Below are positions 17,116-26,211 of a DNA stretch of 64,000 bases, in pieces; positions within the stretch are counted from its first letter, which is position 1, and each line of letters starts with the position of its first letter. The stretch spans positions 1,860,001 to 1,924,000 of the forward strand of contig OZ220680.1 in the NCBI GenBank assembly GCA_965116345.1, given 5' to 3'. The position numbers and the translations under genes are program-made. The notes under the pieces are model-generated. The model searched no databases, was not told the DNA's origin, and saw only the letters and a program-made list of their open reading frames with translations. The stretch is from VXYL01 sp965116345 (GTDB taxonomy: Bacteria > Pseudomonadota > Gammaproteobacteria > Pseudomonadales > Azotimanducaceae).

Positions 17116-17903
17116 GCCAGCGGCCCGGCATCGCTGCAGACTCGGTCATGTCGCTCCCAGCGTTTGCTCCTCGTCGGGGGCGGATGGCGCTGTGTGTCCT
17201 CGCCGCGGTCTCGATTCACCTCATCGCCGTCCTCAACATCGACCTGCCGAGGGGAGCGCCGTCCGCACTCCCAGCCGTGATCGAACTCAAGCTCGCCGCC
17301 GCTCCCGCCCTTCCCGAACCCGTCGTCGAGGTGCCGGACCGGTCGGAACCAGTCGCCGAGACGCTACCCCATGCACCCCCGGGGCCATCCGCGGTGAGCC
17401 CACCGCGTCCCCTCCCGGCAGAGCCGCGCGAGCCCGTTGAGACGGCGCAACCAGACGTTCCTCCCGACGCTTTGGCCGGAAGGACGGTGTCCGACCTTGC
17501 CCGGGAAATCGCATCCCTGGACAGCGGACGTCGCGAGCCGACCGACAGCCGCACACGGCGCGTGGGCCACGTCGCACAGGCGGATACGGACCTCGCCTAC
17601 TACCTCGAGTCCTGGCGGCGAAAGATCGAACGCATCGGCAGGATCAACTACCCGGCCAAGGCCCGCACCAAGGGATTGACCGGCACACTCCTGCTGCTGG
17701 TCTCCATCGCCGCCGACGGTACCCTCGTGGACGTCCGCGTGCTCGAACCCAGCGGCCACGACGTGCTCGACGAAGCCGCCGTGCGCATCGTCGAATTGGG
17801 CGCACCCTACTCGCCTTTTCCGCCGCGGCTGCGCGACAGCACCGACCTGCTGGAGATCGAACGCACCTGGCAGTTCCGCGGGGACCGCCTATCTTGGCAG
17901 TGA
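17112..17903 (+). CDS. TonB family energy transducer
   Basis: A TonB-type protein that links the proton motive force at the inner membrane to TonB-dependent outer-membrane receptors. It has a cytoplasmic N-terminus, one transmembrane segment at about residues 25-45 (MALCVLAAVSIHLIAVLNI), a Pro/Glu-rich periplasmic spacer at about 60-120, and a C-terminal TonB domain (YPAKARTKGLTGTLLLLVSI, VLEPSGHDVLDEAA). Length is 263. It is coupled to gshB by ATGA; the equivalent in P. aeruginosa is the TonB3 position, implicated there in twitching motility. No exbB/exbD is nearby. It could serve the TonB-dependent receptor at 35.9 kb, but that is a guess. Confidence 0.88.
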   Translation: MSQRPGIAADSVMSLPAFAPRRGRMALCVLAAVSIHLIAVLNIDLPRGAPSALPAVIELKLAAAPALPEPVVEVPDRSEPVAETLPHAPPGPSAVSPPRPLPAEPREPVETAQPDVPPDALAGRTVSDLAREIASLDSGRREPTDSRTRRVGHVAQADTDLAYYLESWRRKIERIGRINYPAKARTKGLTGTLLLLVSIAADGTLVDVRVLEPSGHDVLDEAAVRIVELGAPYSPFPPRLRDSTDLLEIERTWQFRGDRLSWQ

Positions 17904-18083
17904 TCCCATCCACCACGGACTGTTGCTTGCCCAGCAAACGAAGCTTCTCGCGAGCCGTTGCGGGCGCGGTGTGGTCGACCGTCGTCGCGCGCTGGTCCCG
18001 CGGATACCGCCGGCGGGCCGCGCAGCGGCCTTGCAGATGTACACTGCGCTCTCCGCCGCACCGTGATCCTTGAGGAGTGCCGC

Positions 18084-18650
18084 GTGCATCATCTCGCCGG
18101 TCAGTTTCTCGTCAGCATGCCGAAGCTTCGCGGCAGCGTGTTCGGCGAGTCCGTGATCTATCTTTGGGCGCACGACGAAGAGGGCGCCCAGGGACTGGTG
18201 GTCAACCATCCGTTCGACCTGACCCTGGGTGAACTCATGCGCCAGCTGGAGGTGCCTTCCGCCGACGATCTGGATGGCCCGGTAGTGGCCGGGGGGCCGG
18301 TCGAACCGCAGCAGGGCTTCATCCTGCACACGGACGACATTCGCGTCGACGGTAGCGAACCCGTGGGCGATACGGATGCCGACGGTCGGGGGCTGACGAT
18401 CTCGTACAGCCGGGAAATGCTCGAACTCATCGCCGCGCGTCGCGGCCCGGACCGATTCCTGCTCGCACTCGGCTACGCCGGCTGGGGTGCCGGCCAGCTG
18501 GAACAGGAGCTATCGGAATCCGTCTGGCTGACCGCGCCGAGCTCCCACGACATCCTCTTCGAGGTGCCGTTCGAGCAGCGCCTTCACCGGGTCGCCAAGG
18601 AACTCGGGATCGACTGGGGACTGTTGGTTGCCGATGGCGGACGGGCCTGA
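18084..18650 (+). CDS. yqgE: YqgE/AlgH family protein
   Basis: A 188-residue member of UPF0301 (YqgE/AlgH), a family linked to regulation in Pseudomonas but without a settled biochemical role. Characteristic segments are LVSMPKLRGSVFGESVIYL near residue 9, GAQGLVVNHP near 34, VVAGGPVEPQQGFILH near 66 and GYAGWGAGQLEQEL near 134. GTG 18084 is chosen as start because a good GAGGAG lies six bases upstream; the open frame continues further upstream without conservation. It overlaps yqgF by 17 bases, the usual neighbour in gammaproteobacteria. Confidence 0.93.
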   Translation: MHHLAGQFLVSMPKLRGSVFGESVIYLWAHDEEGAQGLVVNHPFDLTLGELMRQLEVPSADDLDGPVVAGGPVEPQQGFILHTDDIRVDGSEPVGDTDADGRGLTISYSREMLELIAARRGPDRFLLALGYAGWGAGQLEQELSESVWLTAPSSHDILFEVPFEQRLHRVAKELGIDWGLLVADGGRA

Positions 18651-19101
18651 GCCACCCGGTTCCGGGGCCCTGGTCTTCGACTTCGGGCTGAAGAACGTCG
18701 GCGTCGCCACCGCCGAACCGAAAGCGCATCTGGCCCGCGCCTTGACCACCGTGCGCGCACGCGATGGCGTACCGCATTGGGACGCCCTCGACCGCCTGGT
18801 CGAGGAGTGGCGACCCGCGGTGTTGGTGGTTGGGCTGCCGCTCAACATGGACGGCACGCCGAGCGACATCTCGGCCGCTGCACGGCGATTCGGTGGTCGG
18901 CTGGAGGGACGCTACGCCTTGCCGGTGGAGTTCGCCGACGAGCGCCTGTCGACCTTCGAAGCGGTGTCGCGTGGCGGCGACCAGGCCGATGCCCATGCCT
19001 TGGCCGCCGAGGTGATCGGCGAGACATGGCTTGATGAACGGCCGCGTTCTACCGAAGGGTCTCCGGAAAGCGGGCATGCTCCCGGGCGATCGACGCGCTG
19101 A
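18634..19101 (+). CDS. yqgF: Holliday junction resolvase-like YqgF/RuvX
   Basis: An RNase H-fold nuclease of the YqgF/RuvX family, implicated in pre-16S rRNA processing. The 155-residue protein retains the acidic catalytic positions in FDFGLKNVGVA (residue 14 on), VVGLPLNMDGT near 70 and DERLSTFEA near 105. The start is ATG 18634, inside the 3' end of yqgE; an in-frame TTG lies two codons earlier. Its last 53 bases overlap the end of the convergent pilT. Its C-terminal 30 residues are untypical, perhaps because the frame has drifted into the overlap. Confidence 0.9.
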   Translation: MADGPEPPGSGALVFDFGLKNVGVATAEPKAHLARALTTVRARDGVPHWDALDRLVEEWRPAVLVVGLPLNMDGTPSDISAAARRFGGRLEGRYALPVEFADERLSTFEAVSRGGDQADAHALAAEVIGETWLDERPRSTEGSPESGHAPGRSTR

Positions 19102-20086
19102 CCACTCCCTCGCCGACGAGTCGGCCAAGGCACTGATCAAGCGTCTGCATCCCCACCGCCGCGGAGGTCTGCATCACCGTGTAGAGCTGGGCGACCTTGT
19201 GCTCGCGGACCAGGTTCCGCACCGCAGTGGTCGCGACCATGATCTCGTGCGCGGCCACCCGGCCGCCGCCTTCGCGCCGGAGGAGCGTCTGCCAGATGAC
19301 CGCCTGCAGCGACTCGGCGAGCAACGAGCGGATCATCTCCTTCTCGCCGGCCGGAAACACGTCGACGATGCGGTCGACGGCCTTCGGCGCCGACGGCGTG
19401 TGCAGGGTGCCGAACACGAGGTGGCCGGTCTCCGCGGCCGTGAGCGCCAGGCGGATGGTCTCCAGGTCGCGCAGTTCGCCGATCAGGATGACGTCCGGGT
19501 CCTCGCGCAGGGCGGCACGCAGGGCGTCGGCCAGGGCGAGGGTGTGACGACCGACCTCGCGCTGATTCACCAGGCAGTTTCGTGGTTCGTGAACGAACTC
19601 GATCGGATCCTCGATGGTGAGGATGTGTCTTCGCCGGGTCGTGTTGATGTAGTCGACCATCGCCGCCAAGGTCGTGCTCTTGCCCGACCCCGTTGGACCC
19701 GCGACCAGCACCAGGCCGCGCGGGGCGTCGGCGATGCGCCTGAAGACATCTCCCAAGTCCAACTCGGCAAGCGTCGGGACGGTACGTGGAATCGTCCGGA
19801 ACACCGCGCCGAGCCCCCGCTGCTGGCGAAACACGTTCACCCGAAAGCGCGCGACGTCCGGAACTTCGAAGCAGAAGTCCACCTCGGCACCGCGATGCAC
19901 GTCGTCGCGCTCCGCCTCGGATGCGATCTCGTGCAGCCAAGACTCGAGCTTCGCGTCCTCCAGCGCGGGCAGTTCGCAGGGTTCCATCTCGCCGTCAAGG
20001 CGGAACATCGGCGCCAGGCCCGTCGTCAGATGCAGATCGGACGCTCCCCGGCGCAGCCCCTCGGCAAGCAGATCGCCAAGCTTCAT
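19049..20086 (-). CDS. pilT: type IV pilus twitching motility ATPase PilT
   Basis: Hexameric retraction ATPase of type IV pili. The 345-residue protein starts with the family-typical GASDLHLTTG region. It has Walker A GPTGSGKSTT at about 130, the Asp box HILTIEDPIEFVHE near 161, Walker B VILIGELRDLETI near 199 and the His box TAAETGHLVFGTLH near 219. ATG 20086 is used because GAGGTGG precedes it and the conserved N-terminus follows; the longer frame is non-conserved. pilU, usually next to pilT, is not here. pilT sits head to head with yggS, as in Pseudomonas. Confidence 0.95.
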   Translation of the reverse strand: MKLGDLLAEGLRRGASDLHLTTGLAPMFRLDGEMEPCELPALEDAKLESWLHEIASEAERDDVHRGAEVDFCFEVPDVARFRVNVFRQQRGLGAVFRTIPRTVPTLAELDLGDVFRRIADAPRGLVLVAGPTGSGKSTTLAAMVDYINTTRRRHILTIEDPIEFVHEPRNCLVNQREVGRHTLALADALRAALREDPDVILIGELRDLETIRLALTAAETGHLVFGTLHTPSAPKAVDRIVDVFPAGEKEMIRSLLAESLQAVIWQTLLRREGGGRVAAHEIMVATTAVRNLVREHKVAQLYTVMQTSAAVGMQTLDQCLGRLVGEGVVSASIAREHARFPETLR

Positions 20087-20217
20087 GGTTTCCACCTCGC
20101 AATTGCGACCCTCACCGTAACTCGGCAAGGGTCCCGCGCATGACAGCCATCGCCCCCATGCGGTGTAGGACATCGACCCATTCCTACCCACCGCGCAAGC
20201 GTGGGTTAAACTGCGGC

Positions 20218-20925
20218 GTGGACTACGGCAAGCGCATGGAACCTGTTCTCGCCAGGCTGACGGCGGCGGCAAATCGCACTCGCGCCGTGCCTTCGTCCGC
20301 TGCCCGTTTGCTCGCCGTGTCGAAGGCGCGAAGCGCAGCGGAAGTGCGGGGGGCCTACGCTGCGGGACAGCGCGAGTTCGGCGAGAACTACGTCCAGGAA
20401 GCGGCCGCCAAGATCGCCGCGCTGGCAGACCTCGACATCGTCTGGCACTTCATCGGTGCCATCCAATCCAACAAGACCCGAGACATCGCCGGCCACTTCC
20501 AGTGGGTACACACCGTGGACCGCGCGAAGATCGCGAGCCGCCTGAACGCCGCCGCCGCGGACATACTCGACGTCTGCATACAGGTCAACGTCGACGTCGA
20601 ACCGCAAAAGGCCGGCGTCGCACCGAGGGAGCTGCCCGCCCTCGTCGCGCACATCGCCGCGCTACCCCGCCTGAGGCTCCGGGGCCTCATGGTGATTCCA
20701 CGGCAAGGCGGCGACAGTCGGCAGAGCTTTCGCCGCACGCGGTCGCTGTTCGAGGCGATGGCGCCCTGCGCGGGTCCGTATTGGGACACGCTGTCCATGG
20801 GCATGTCCGACGATTTCGAGGCCGCCGTCGAGGAGGGCGCGACGATCGTGCGAATCGGAACGGCGATCTTCGGTCCGCGTCTCGGCCAAGCAAGCGGCGC
20901 CGTCGCCCACGCAGGATCGGTATGA
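20218..20925 (+). CDS. yggS: YggS family PLP homeostasis protein
   Basis: A PLP-binding TIM-barrel protein (COG0325, PLPBP/PROSC) involved in vitamin B6 and amino-acid homeostasis rather than catalysis. The 235-residue product shows LLAVSKARS with the PLP lysine near residue 36, GQREFGENYVQEA near 50, WHFIGAIQSNKTRD near 76 and LSMGMSDDFEAAVEEGATIVRIG near the end. GTG 20218 gives an N-terminus of family length; ATG 20236 is an alternative six codons later, and neither has a clear ribosome binding site. It shares ATGA with proC and opens the eight-gene operon to hemW. Confidence 0.92.
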   Translation: MDYGKRMEPVLARLTAAANRTRAVPSSAARLLAVSKARSAAEVRGAYAAGQREFGENYVQEAAAKIAALADLDIVWHFIGAIQSNKTRDIAGHFQWVHTVDRAKIASRLNAAAADILDVCIQVNVDVEPQKAGVAPRELPALVAHIAALPRLRLRGLMVIPRQGGDSRQSFRRTRSLFEAMAPCAGPYWDTLSMGMSDDFEAAVEEGATIVRIGTAIFGPRLGQASGAVAHAGSV

Positions 20926-21761
20926 ACCACCGCATCGCATTCGTCGGCGGCGGCAACATGGCCCACGCCCTGGCGACCCGGCTGGCCGCCGCGGGCGCCT
21001 TCGACCTCGTGGTGGCCGAACCGCTGGCCGAACAGCGTGCGCGTTTCGAGCCGCCGATCACGACCACCGCCGACAACGTTGCCGCGGTCCACGATGCCGC
21101 CGCGGTGGTTCTGGCGGTCAAACCCCAGGTTCTCGAGACGGTGGTCCGGGAAATCAGTGCGGCGGTTCGGCAGGAGCAACTGGTGGTGTCCATCGCCGCG
21201 GGCGTGCCACTGGCATCCATCGAACACTGGCTGGGCGGCGGCAGATCCGTGGTCCGGTGCATGCCCAACACACCGGCACTGGTGGGCGCCGGCATCAGCG
21301 GCCTGGTCGCCAACGCCGCGGCGACACCGGCCGAGCGACGCTTGGCCGAGGACGTGCTCGGTGCCGCCGGCGACGTCGTGTGGTTCGATTCCGACGCCGA
21401 TCTGGATATCGTCACGGCGCTCTCCGGCAGCGGTCCGGCCTATTTCTTCGCGGTCATCGAAGCCTTGGCGAATGCCGGCGCCCGTCTCGGCCTGGCACCG
21501 GAGACCGCGCGGCGACTGGTGGTCGCAACGGCCCTGGGGGCGGCCAGGATGGCCGAGGACGACGATCCCGCGGAGCTGCGCAGGCGGGTGACCTCGCCGG
21601 GCGGGACGACGGAGAGAGCGCTCTCTATACTTGCACAAGGATCGCTGCCCGAACTGCTCGACGCCGCCGTCGAGGGCGCGTGCCAACGATCCCGGGAACT
21701 GGCGCGCGAGTTCGCGGGCGACTCCGGGCAGCGACCGGACGGACAACAGCAGGGAGCTTGA
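20922..21761 (+). CDS. proC: pyrroline-5-carboxylate reductase
   Basis: Final step of proline synthesis: NAD(P)H reduction of pyrroline-5-carboxylate. The 279-residue protein has the Rossmann motif FVGGGNMAHALATRL near residue 6, VKPQVLETV near 66, RCMPNTPALVGAGISGL near 107 and the signature ALSGSGPAYFF near 160, with SPGGTTERAL near 219. The start overlaps the yggS stop. Only four bases separate its stop from the yggT start. Confidence 0.96.
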   Translation: MNHRIAFVGGGNMAHALATRLAAAGAFDLVVAEPLAEQRARFEPPITTTADNVAAVHDAAAVVLAVKPQVLETVVREISAAVRQEQLVVSIAAGVPLASIEHWLGGGRSVVRCMPNTPALVGAGISGLVANAAATPAERRLAEDVLGAAGDVVWFDSDADLDIVTALSGSGPAYFFAVIEALANAGARLGLAPETARRLVVATALGAARMAEDDDPAELRRRVTSPGGTTERALSILAQGSLPELLDAAVEGACQRSRELAREFAGDSGQRPDGQQQGA

Positions 21762-21765
21762 CGAG

Positions 21766-22326
21766 ATGGGTGAACCACTGACGTTCGTAGTCACGTTCGT
21801 ACTGCGGGTAGCCGCGCTTATGTTCCTGCTGCGCTTCGTCCTGCAGGCCGCGCGGGCGAGCTTCTACAACCCCTTCTCGTCGGGCATCGTGCGCATCACC
21901 GATCCCGTGCTGAATCCCGTCCGCCAGATACTGCGGCCCTACCGCAACCTGGACATCGCCGCCTTCGCCACGGCCTGGATCGTCCACACCGTGGCGGTGA
22001 TCGTGCATGTCTGGTCGGCAGATTTCCCCCTGGACGTTCTCGCCATCGTGAACGATGGGTTGAGGGTGACCCTCGGCCTCGTCATCGGCATCTTCCTGGT
22101 GGCGATCTTCGTGTCCATCATCATGAGCTGGATCGCGCCGGGCGTGTACTCCCCGGCCGCCGTCATCGCGCGTGAGATCGCCGAACCGATCCTCGCACCG
22201 GCGCGCCGGATCCTGCCGCCCCTCGGGGGCTTGGACCTGTCACCGATGATCACCATCCTGGTCCTCATTCTGATCCAGAGCTTCGTCCTCAACGCCCTGT
22301 TGCCCTGCCGGCTGTGGTGCGGTTGA
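21766..22326 (+). CDS. yggT: YggT family inner membrane protein
   Basis: A 186-residue membrane protein with two tandem YGGT repeats (about residues 8-75 and 100-180), each with hydrophobic helices flanking a conserved PxR...P motif (NPVRQILRPYRN and APARRILPPLGG). The family is conserved next to proC and metX in gammaproteobacteria and has been linked to osmotic tolerance and membrane organisation, but its function is not defined. ATG 21766 has AGGGAG nine bases upstream. Its end overlaps the start of metX. Confidence 0.92.
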   Translation: MGEPLTFVVTFVLRVAALMFLLRFVLQAARASFYNPFSSGIVRITDPVLNPVRQILRPYRNLDIAAFATAWIVHTVAVIVHVWSADFPLDVLAIVNDGLRVTLGLVIGIFLVAIFVSIIMSWIAPGVYSPAAVIAREIAEPILAPARRILPPLGGLDLSPMITILVLILIQSFVLNALLPCRLWCG

Positions 22327-23459
22327 CGGACGCCGACTCGGTCGGATTGGTCGAACCCCGGGTCGCACATTTCGACCAGCCGTTCACCCTGCAGTGCCGG
22401 GAGACGCTTCCGCGTTTCGACCTGACCTACGAGACGTACGGCGAACTGAACGCCGAGAAGAGCAACGCCGTGCTGGTCTGTCATGCGCTGTCGGGCGACC
22501 ACCATGCAGCCGGGTACCATGCCCCCGAAGACGCCAAGCCCGGCTGGTGGGACGTCTGCATCGGACCGGGCAGGCCGATCGACACCTCCAAGTTCTACGT
22601 TGTTTCACTCAACAACCTCGGTGGCTGCAACGGCAGCACGGGCCCGCGCACCATCGACCCCGACACCGGCGAGCCCTACGGCGCGAACTTTCCCACCGTG
22701 ACCGTCAAGGACTGGGTGAAGAGCCAAGCGATGCTCGCCGACACCCTCGGCATCGACCGGTTCGCCGGCGTCGTCGGCGGCAGTCTCGGCGGCATGCAGG
22801 CCCTGCAGTGGGCCATCGACTTCCCCGACCGGATCGAGCATGCCCTGGTGATCGCCGGCGCGGCCAAACTCTCGGCGCAGAACATCGCCTTCAACGAGAT
22901 CGCCCGCCAGGCCATCCAGTCCGACCCGGAGTTCCACGACGGGCGCTACTACCAGGCCGATGCCGTGCCCCGCAGGGGCTTGATGCTGGCCCGCATGGTG
23001 GGCCACGTCACCTACCTTTCCGACGACAGCATGGGCGTCAGGTTCGGCCGCGAACTGAAGTCCGGCGACATCGAATCCGGCCAGGACGTGCAGTTCCAGG
23101 TGGAGAGCTACCTGCACTACCAGGGCACATCCTTCTCCGAGCGATTCGACGCCAACACCTACCTGCTGATGACCCGCGCGCTGGATTATTTCGACCCCGC
23201 CCTGGAGTTCGACGGCGACCTGGTGCGCGCGCTTCGAGATGTCACGGCCAAGTTCCTGGTGCTGTCCTTCTCGTCGGACTGGCGGTTCCCGCCGTCACGC
23301 TCCAACGAGATCGTCGATGCTCTGATCGAGGCACGCAAGGACGTCGTCAGCGCCACCATAGAAGCGCCCAACGGCCACGATTCCTTCCTGCTTGCCAATA
23401 ATCGCTACTTCGACGTGCTCGGCGGCTACCTGGACGCCGTCGCGCGATCGCGGGGCTGA
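22314..23459 (+). CDS. metX: homoserine O-acyltransferase (MetX family)
   Basis: Alpha/beta-hydrolase-fold enzyme that activates homoserine for methionine synthesis. The nucleophile Ser lies in GVVGGSLGGMQALQW near residue 160; the Asp/His partners lie in SFSSDWRFPPS near 320 and APNGHDSFLL near 352. The oxyanion region is NNLGGCNGSTGP. MetX proteins of gammaproteobacteria may use succinyl-CoA instead of acetyl-CoA, and I cannot decide the donor here. Several starts are possible: GTG 22314, GTG 22317, or TTG 22323, which overlaps the yggT stop as TTGA. metW follows, as is usual. Confidence 0.93.
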   Translation: MVRLTDADSVGLVEPRVAHFDQPFTLQCRETLPRFDLTYETYGELNAEKSNAVLVCHALSGDHHAAGYHAPEDAKPGWWDVCIGPGRPIDTSKFYVVSLNNLGGCNGSTGPRTIDPDTGEPYGANFPTVTVKDWVKSQAMLADTLGIDRFAGVVGGSLGGMQALQWAIDFPDRIEHALVIAGAAKLSAQNIAFNEIARQAIQSDPEFHDGRYYQADAVPRRGLMLARMVGHVTYLSDDSMGVRFGRELKSGDIESGQDVQFQVESYLHYQGTSFSERFDANTYLLMTRALDYFDPALEFDGDLVRALRDVTAKFLVLSFSSDWRFPPSRSNEIVDALIEARKDVVSATIEAPNGHDSFLLANNRYFDVLGGYLDAVARSRG

Positions 23460-23463
23460 TCCG

Positions 23464-24066
23464 ATGCGTCCCGACCTCGACATCATCGCGGCGCTCATCA
23501 ACCCGGGCGCTCGGGTGCTCGACCTGGGCTGCGGCGGCGGCGAACTGCTCCACCACCTGGCCCGGGAAAAAGGCGTCAACGGCTATGGCGTGGAGAAGGA
23601 TCCGGCGCAGATCAGCGCCTGCGTCCGCGCCGGGGTCAACGTCATCGAACACGATCTCGATGCCGGCCTCGACCGCTTTCCCGACTCCAGCTTCGACATG
23701 GTGGTCATGACCGAGACGCTGCAGGCCGTCGCGGCGCCGGGGGATCTGATCGACGAGATGCTCCGGATCGGCGAGGAGTGCGTCGTCACCTTCCCCAACT
23801 TCGGCCATTGGCGTTGCCGGCTGCAACTGGCGACCCAGGGACGCATGCCGGTCGCCTGCCACCTGCCGCACCAGTGGCACGACACGCCGAACATCCACCT
23901 GTGCACGTTCCGGGATTTCGAACGCCTGGTGAACGACAAGGGCCTGCCGATGATCGAGCGCTTCGTGGTCGACGGCCACTACCATGTGAGGCGGGGAATC
24001 AGCCGCTTCGCCAACCTGATCGGCACCATCGCCTTCTACCGGCTCGGGCGGGCAAGATCAGGATGA
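23464..24066 (+). CDS. metW: methionine biosynthesis protein MetW
   Basis: A 200-residue methyltransferase-fold protein that partners MetX; in Pseudomonas-type bacteria MetX and MetW are both needed for efficient homoserine acylation. It shows MRPDLDIIAALI, the glycine-rich motif VLDLGCGGGELLHHL near residue 19, FDMVVMTETLQAV near 78 and TFPNFGHWRCRLQL near 109, all typical. Start ATG 23464 is five bases after the metX stop; its own stop overlaps the next start (ATGA). Confidence 0.95.
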   Translation: MRPDLDIIAALINPGARVLDLGCGGGELLHHLAREKGVNGYGVEKDPAQISACVRAGVNVIEHDLDAGLDRFPDSSFDMVVMTETLQAVAAPGDLIDEMLRIGEECVVTFPNFGHWRCRLQLATQGRMPVACHLPHQWHDTPNIHLCTFRDFERLVNDKGLPMIERFVVDGHYHVRRGISRFANLIGTIAFYRLGRARSG

Positions 24067-24491
24067 GACGGACCCACATCGCCATCGTCGTGCTCGCCTT
24101 CGTCATGGCGCTCGCCCACGCCGATCAGTTCGAGCGCTTCGGCGACTGGCAGGTCCACTACATCGCGTTCAACGCCTCCATGCTGTCCGCCGAGATCGCC
24201 GAACGCTACGGCCTGGTGCGAGGCCGCAACAAGGGCCTGGTCAACATCACCGCCGTCGGGCGCACGGGCCGGGGCCAGAAGGCCACGGTCAAGGGCAGCT
24301 TCCGCAATCTCCTCGACCAGCGAACGCGCCTCGACTTTCGCGAAATCGACGACGCCGGCACGACCTATTACCTGGCGGCCTTCGACTTCGCCAACGCCGA
24401 GAACCTGCGCTTCGAAGTCACCATCGACCTGCCCGACCACGGCCCCGAGACGCTGCGCTTCCAGCAACCGCTCTACTTCGAGGATCCATGA
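24063..24491 (+). CDS. DUF4426 secreted protein
   Basis: A 142-residue protein with a signal peptide (IAIVVLAFVMALAHA, cleavage probably after AHA near residue 20) and a beta-rich mature domain that begins DQFERFGDWQVHYIAFN. This matches DUF4426, a small periplasmic family found between metW and rdgB in pseudomonads and relatives. Conserved features seen are NASMLSAEIAERYGL and KGLVNITAV. No function is known. Both ends are coupled by ATGA overlaps (metW and rdgB), so it is a fixed member of this operon. Confidence 0.85.
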   Translation: MRRTHIAIVVLAFVMALAHADQFERFGDWQVHYIAFNASMLSAEIAERYGLVRGRNKGLVNITAVGRTGRGQKATVKGSFRNLLDQRTRLDFREIDDAGTTYYLAAFDFANAENLRFEVTIDLPDHGPETLRFQQPLYFEDP

Positions 24492-25078
24492 GCGAGCGGG
24501 TCGTGGTCGCCACGGGCAACGCGGGCAAGGTTCGCGAGTTGTGCGCGGCCCTGTCGCGTCTCCGGCTCGATCTCGTGACTCAAGCCCAGCTGGGGATCGA
24601 CCCGATCCCCGAAACGGCGTCCACGTTCGTCGAGAACGCCCTCGCCAAGGCCCGCCACGCGACGTCCGTATCCGGTCTGCCCGCCATCGCCGACGACTCC
24701 GGCCTGGTGGTGAACGCGCTCGGCGGCGCACCCGGCATCCGTTCCGCCCGCTACGCCGGTGACGGCGCCACGGATGCCGACAACAACGCCAAGCTGCTCG
24801 CGGCACTCGAGGGCGTCGAAGACCGGGCGGCACACTTCACCTGCTCACTCGTCTACCTCGCGTCCGCCGACGACCCGGCGCCGGCGATCGCCACGGGTCG
24901 CTGGCACGGCCTGATCGTGGATTCGCCGAGGGGCGACAACGGCTTCGGCTACGACCCCCACTTCCACGTACCCTCTCTCGATTGCACGGCCGCGGAACTC
25001 CCGGTCGTCGACAAGAACCGGCTGTCCCACCGTGGCCAAGCGTGCCGACAACTCGCCGCGCTGTTGAGTCGTCAATGA
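24488..25078 (+). CDS. rdgB: XTP/dITP diphosphatase
   Basis: House-cleaning pyrophosphatase (HAM1/RdgB) that removes ITP, dITP and XTP from nucleotide pools. 196 residues. It starts with VVATGNAGKVREL, the substrate-binding motif, then TFVENALAKARHA near 50, the metal-site ADDSGLVVNALGGAPGIRSARY near 73, GDNGFGYDPHF near 154 and LSHRGQA near 178. All catalytic landmarks are intact. It is coupled to DUF4426 upstream and hemW downstream by ATGA overlaps. Confidence 0.97.
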   Translation: MSERVVVATGNAGKVRELCAALSRLRLDLVTQAQLGIDPIPETASTFVENALAKARHATSVSGLPAIADDSGLVVNALGGAPGIRSARYAGDGATDADNNAKLLAALEGVEDRAAHFTCSLVYLASADDPAPAIATGRWHGLIVDSPRGDNGFGYDPHFHVPSLDCTAAELPVVDKNRLSHRGQACRQLAALLSRQ

Positions 25079-26211
25079 CCCCCACGCCCGACACACCCGT
25101 CGGGCCACGGCCCCCGACCACGGTCGGGCTCTACGTCCACTTCCCCTGGTGCGTGCGCAAGTGCCCGTACTGCGACTTCAACTCGCATCCCCTACGGGGA
25201 CCGCTCAAAGAGGAGACGTATCGCGACGCCCTGCTGGACGACCTCGAGCGCGAGTTCGAGCGCTTCGGCGGGCGCAGCGTGCAGACGGTCTACTTCGGCG
25301 GCGGCACCCCGAGCCTGTTCTCGGCGGGCACCTTTCGCCGGTTGCTGGAACGGGTGTCCGAGGCCGAGGAAGTAACTCTCGAAGCCAATCCCGGCACCGT
25401 CGAACACGGGGACTTCGCCGACTACCGACGCGTGGGCGTCAACCGCATATCCCTCGGCGCCCAATCCTTCGACCCGGCGCAGCTCAACATCCTTGGCCGG
25501 ATCCACGGCGTCGACGACATCGCCCGCGCCGCCTGCGAGGCCGTCCGCGCCGGCATCGACAACCTGAACCTCGACCTCATGTACGGATTGCCCGGCCAGA
25601 CCGTTGAACAGGCCTTGGGCGACCTCGAGCACGCGATCCGCCTCGAACCCCGGCACATATCCTGGTACCAGCTCACCATCGAACCCAAAACGGAGTTCGC
25701 CCGCCGTCCGCCTCGGGGCATGCCGGACCCCGACCGCGCCGTCGAGATCGAGGACGCCGGACTCGAACTGCTCGCTCGGCACGGCTACGAGCGGTACGAG
25801 GTCTCGGCGTTCGCCAGGGACGGCCGCCGCTGCCGCCACAACCTGAACTACTGGCGTTTCGGCGACTACATCGGCGTCGGCGCCGGCGCCCACGGCAAGT
25901 TGACCACGACCGGCGGCGGCGTCACGCGCATCGCCAAACCCAGCCAGCCCCGCCGCTATCTCGACGGCGCAGACCCTTCGCTGAACACCGTGACGGCGGA
26001 GGAACTCCCCGGGGAGTTCATGATGAACGCCCTGCGGTTGACGAACGGCGTGGAACCGGAGCTCTTCGAGGCACGCACCGGCATCGGTCTCGACGCGATC
26101 GAAAGCACCCTCGGCGAGCTGGCCGACTGGGGGATGCTGCACCGCGAGCGCCTGACGCTCACGGCGCCGGGTTACCGGCAACTGAACGGCGTCTTGGCGC
26201 GATTCCTCTAG
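25075..26211 (+). CDS. hemW: radical SAM heme chaperone HemW
   Basis: Radical-SAM family protein formerly called oxygen-independent coproporphyrinogen oxidase-like; HemW binds heme and acts in its trafficking. The 378-residue protein has the cluster motif PWCVRKCPYCDFNS near 24-37 (three cysteines with CxxxCxxC spacing), YFGGGTPSLF near 77, NRISLGAQSFDP near 124 and DLMYGLPGQT near 168. It is the last gene of the yggS operon. Its TAG stop lies at the left end of a palindromic repeat that also supplies the stop of convergent trmB. Confidence 0.93.
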   Translation: MTPTPDTPVGPRPPTTVGLYVHFPWCVRKCPYCDFNSHPLRGPLKEETYRDALLDDLEREFERFGGRSVQTVYFGGGTPSLFSAGTFRRLLERVSEAEEVTLEANPGTVEHGDFADYRRVGVNRISLGAQSFDPAQLNILGRIHGVDDIARAACEAVRAGIDNLNLDLMYGLPGQTVEQALGDLEHAIRLEPRHISWYQLTIEPKTEFARRPPRGMPDPDRAVEIEDAGLELLARHGYERYEVSAFARDGRRCRHNLNYWRFGDYIGVGAGAHGKLTTTGGGVTRIAKPSQPRRYLDGADPSLNTVTAEELPGEFMMNALRLTNGVEPELFEARTGIGLDAIESTLGELADWGMLHRERLTLTAPGYRQLNGVLARFL

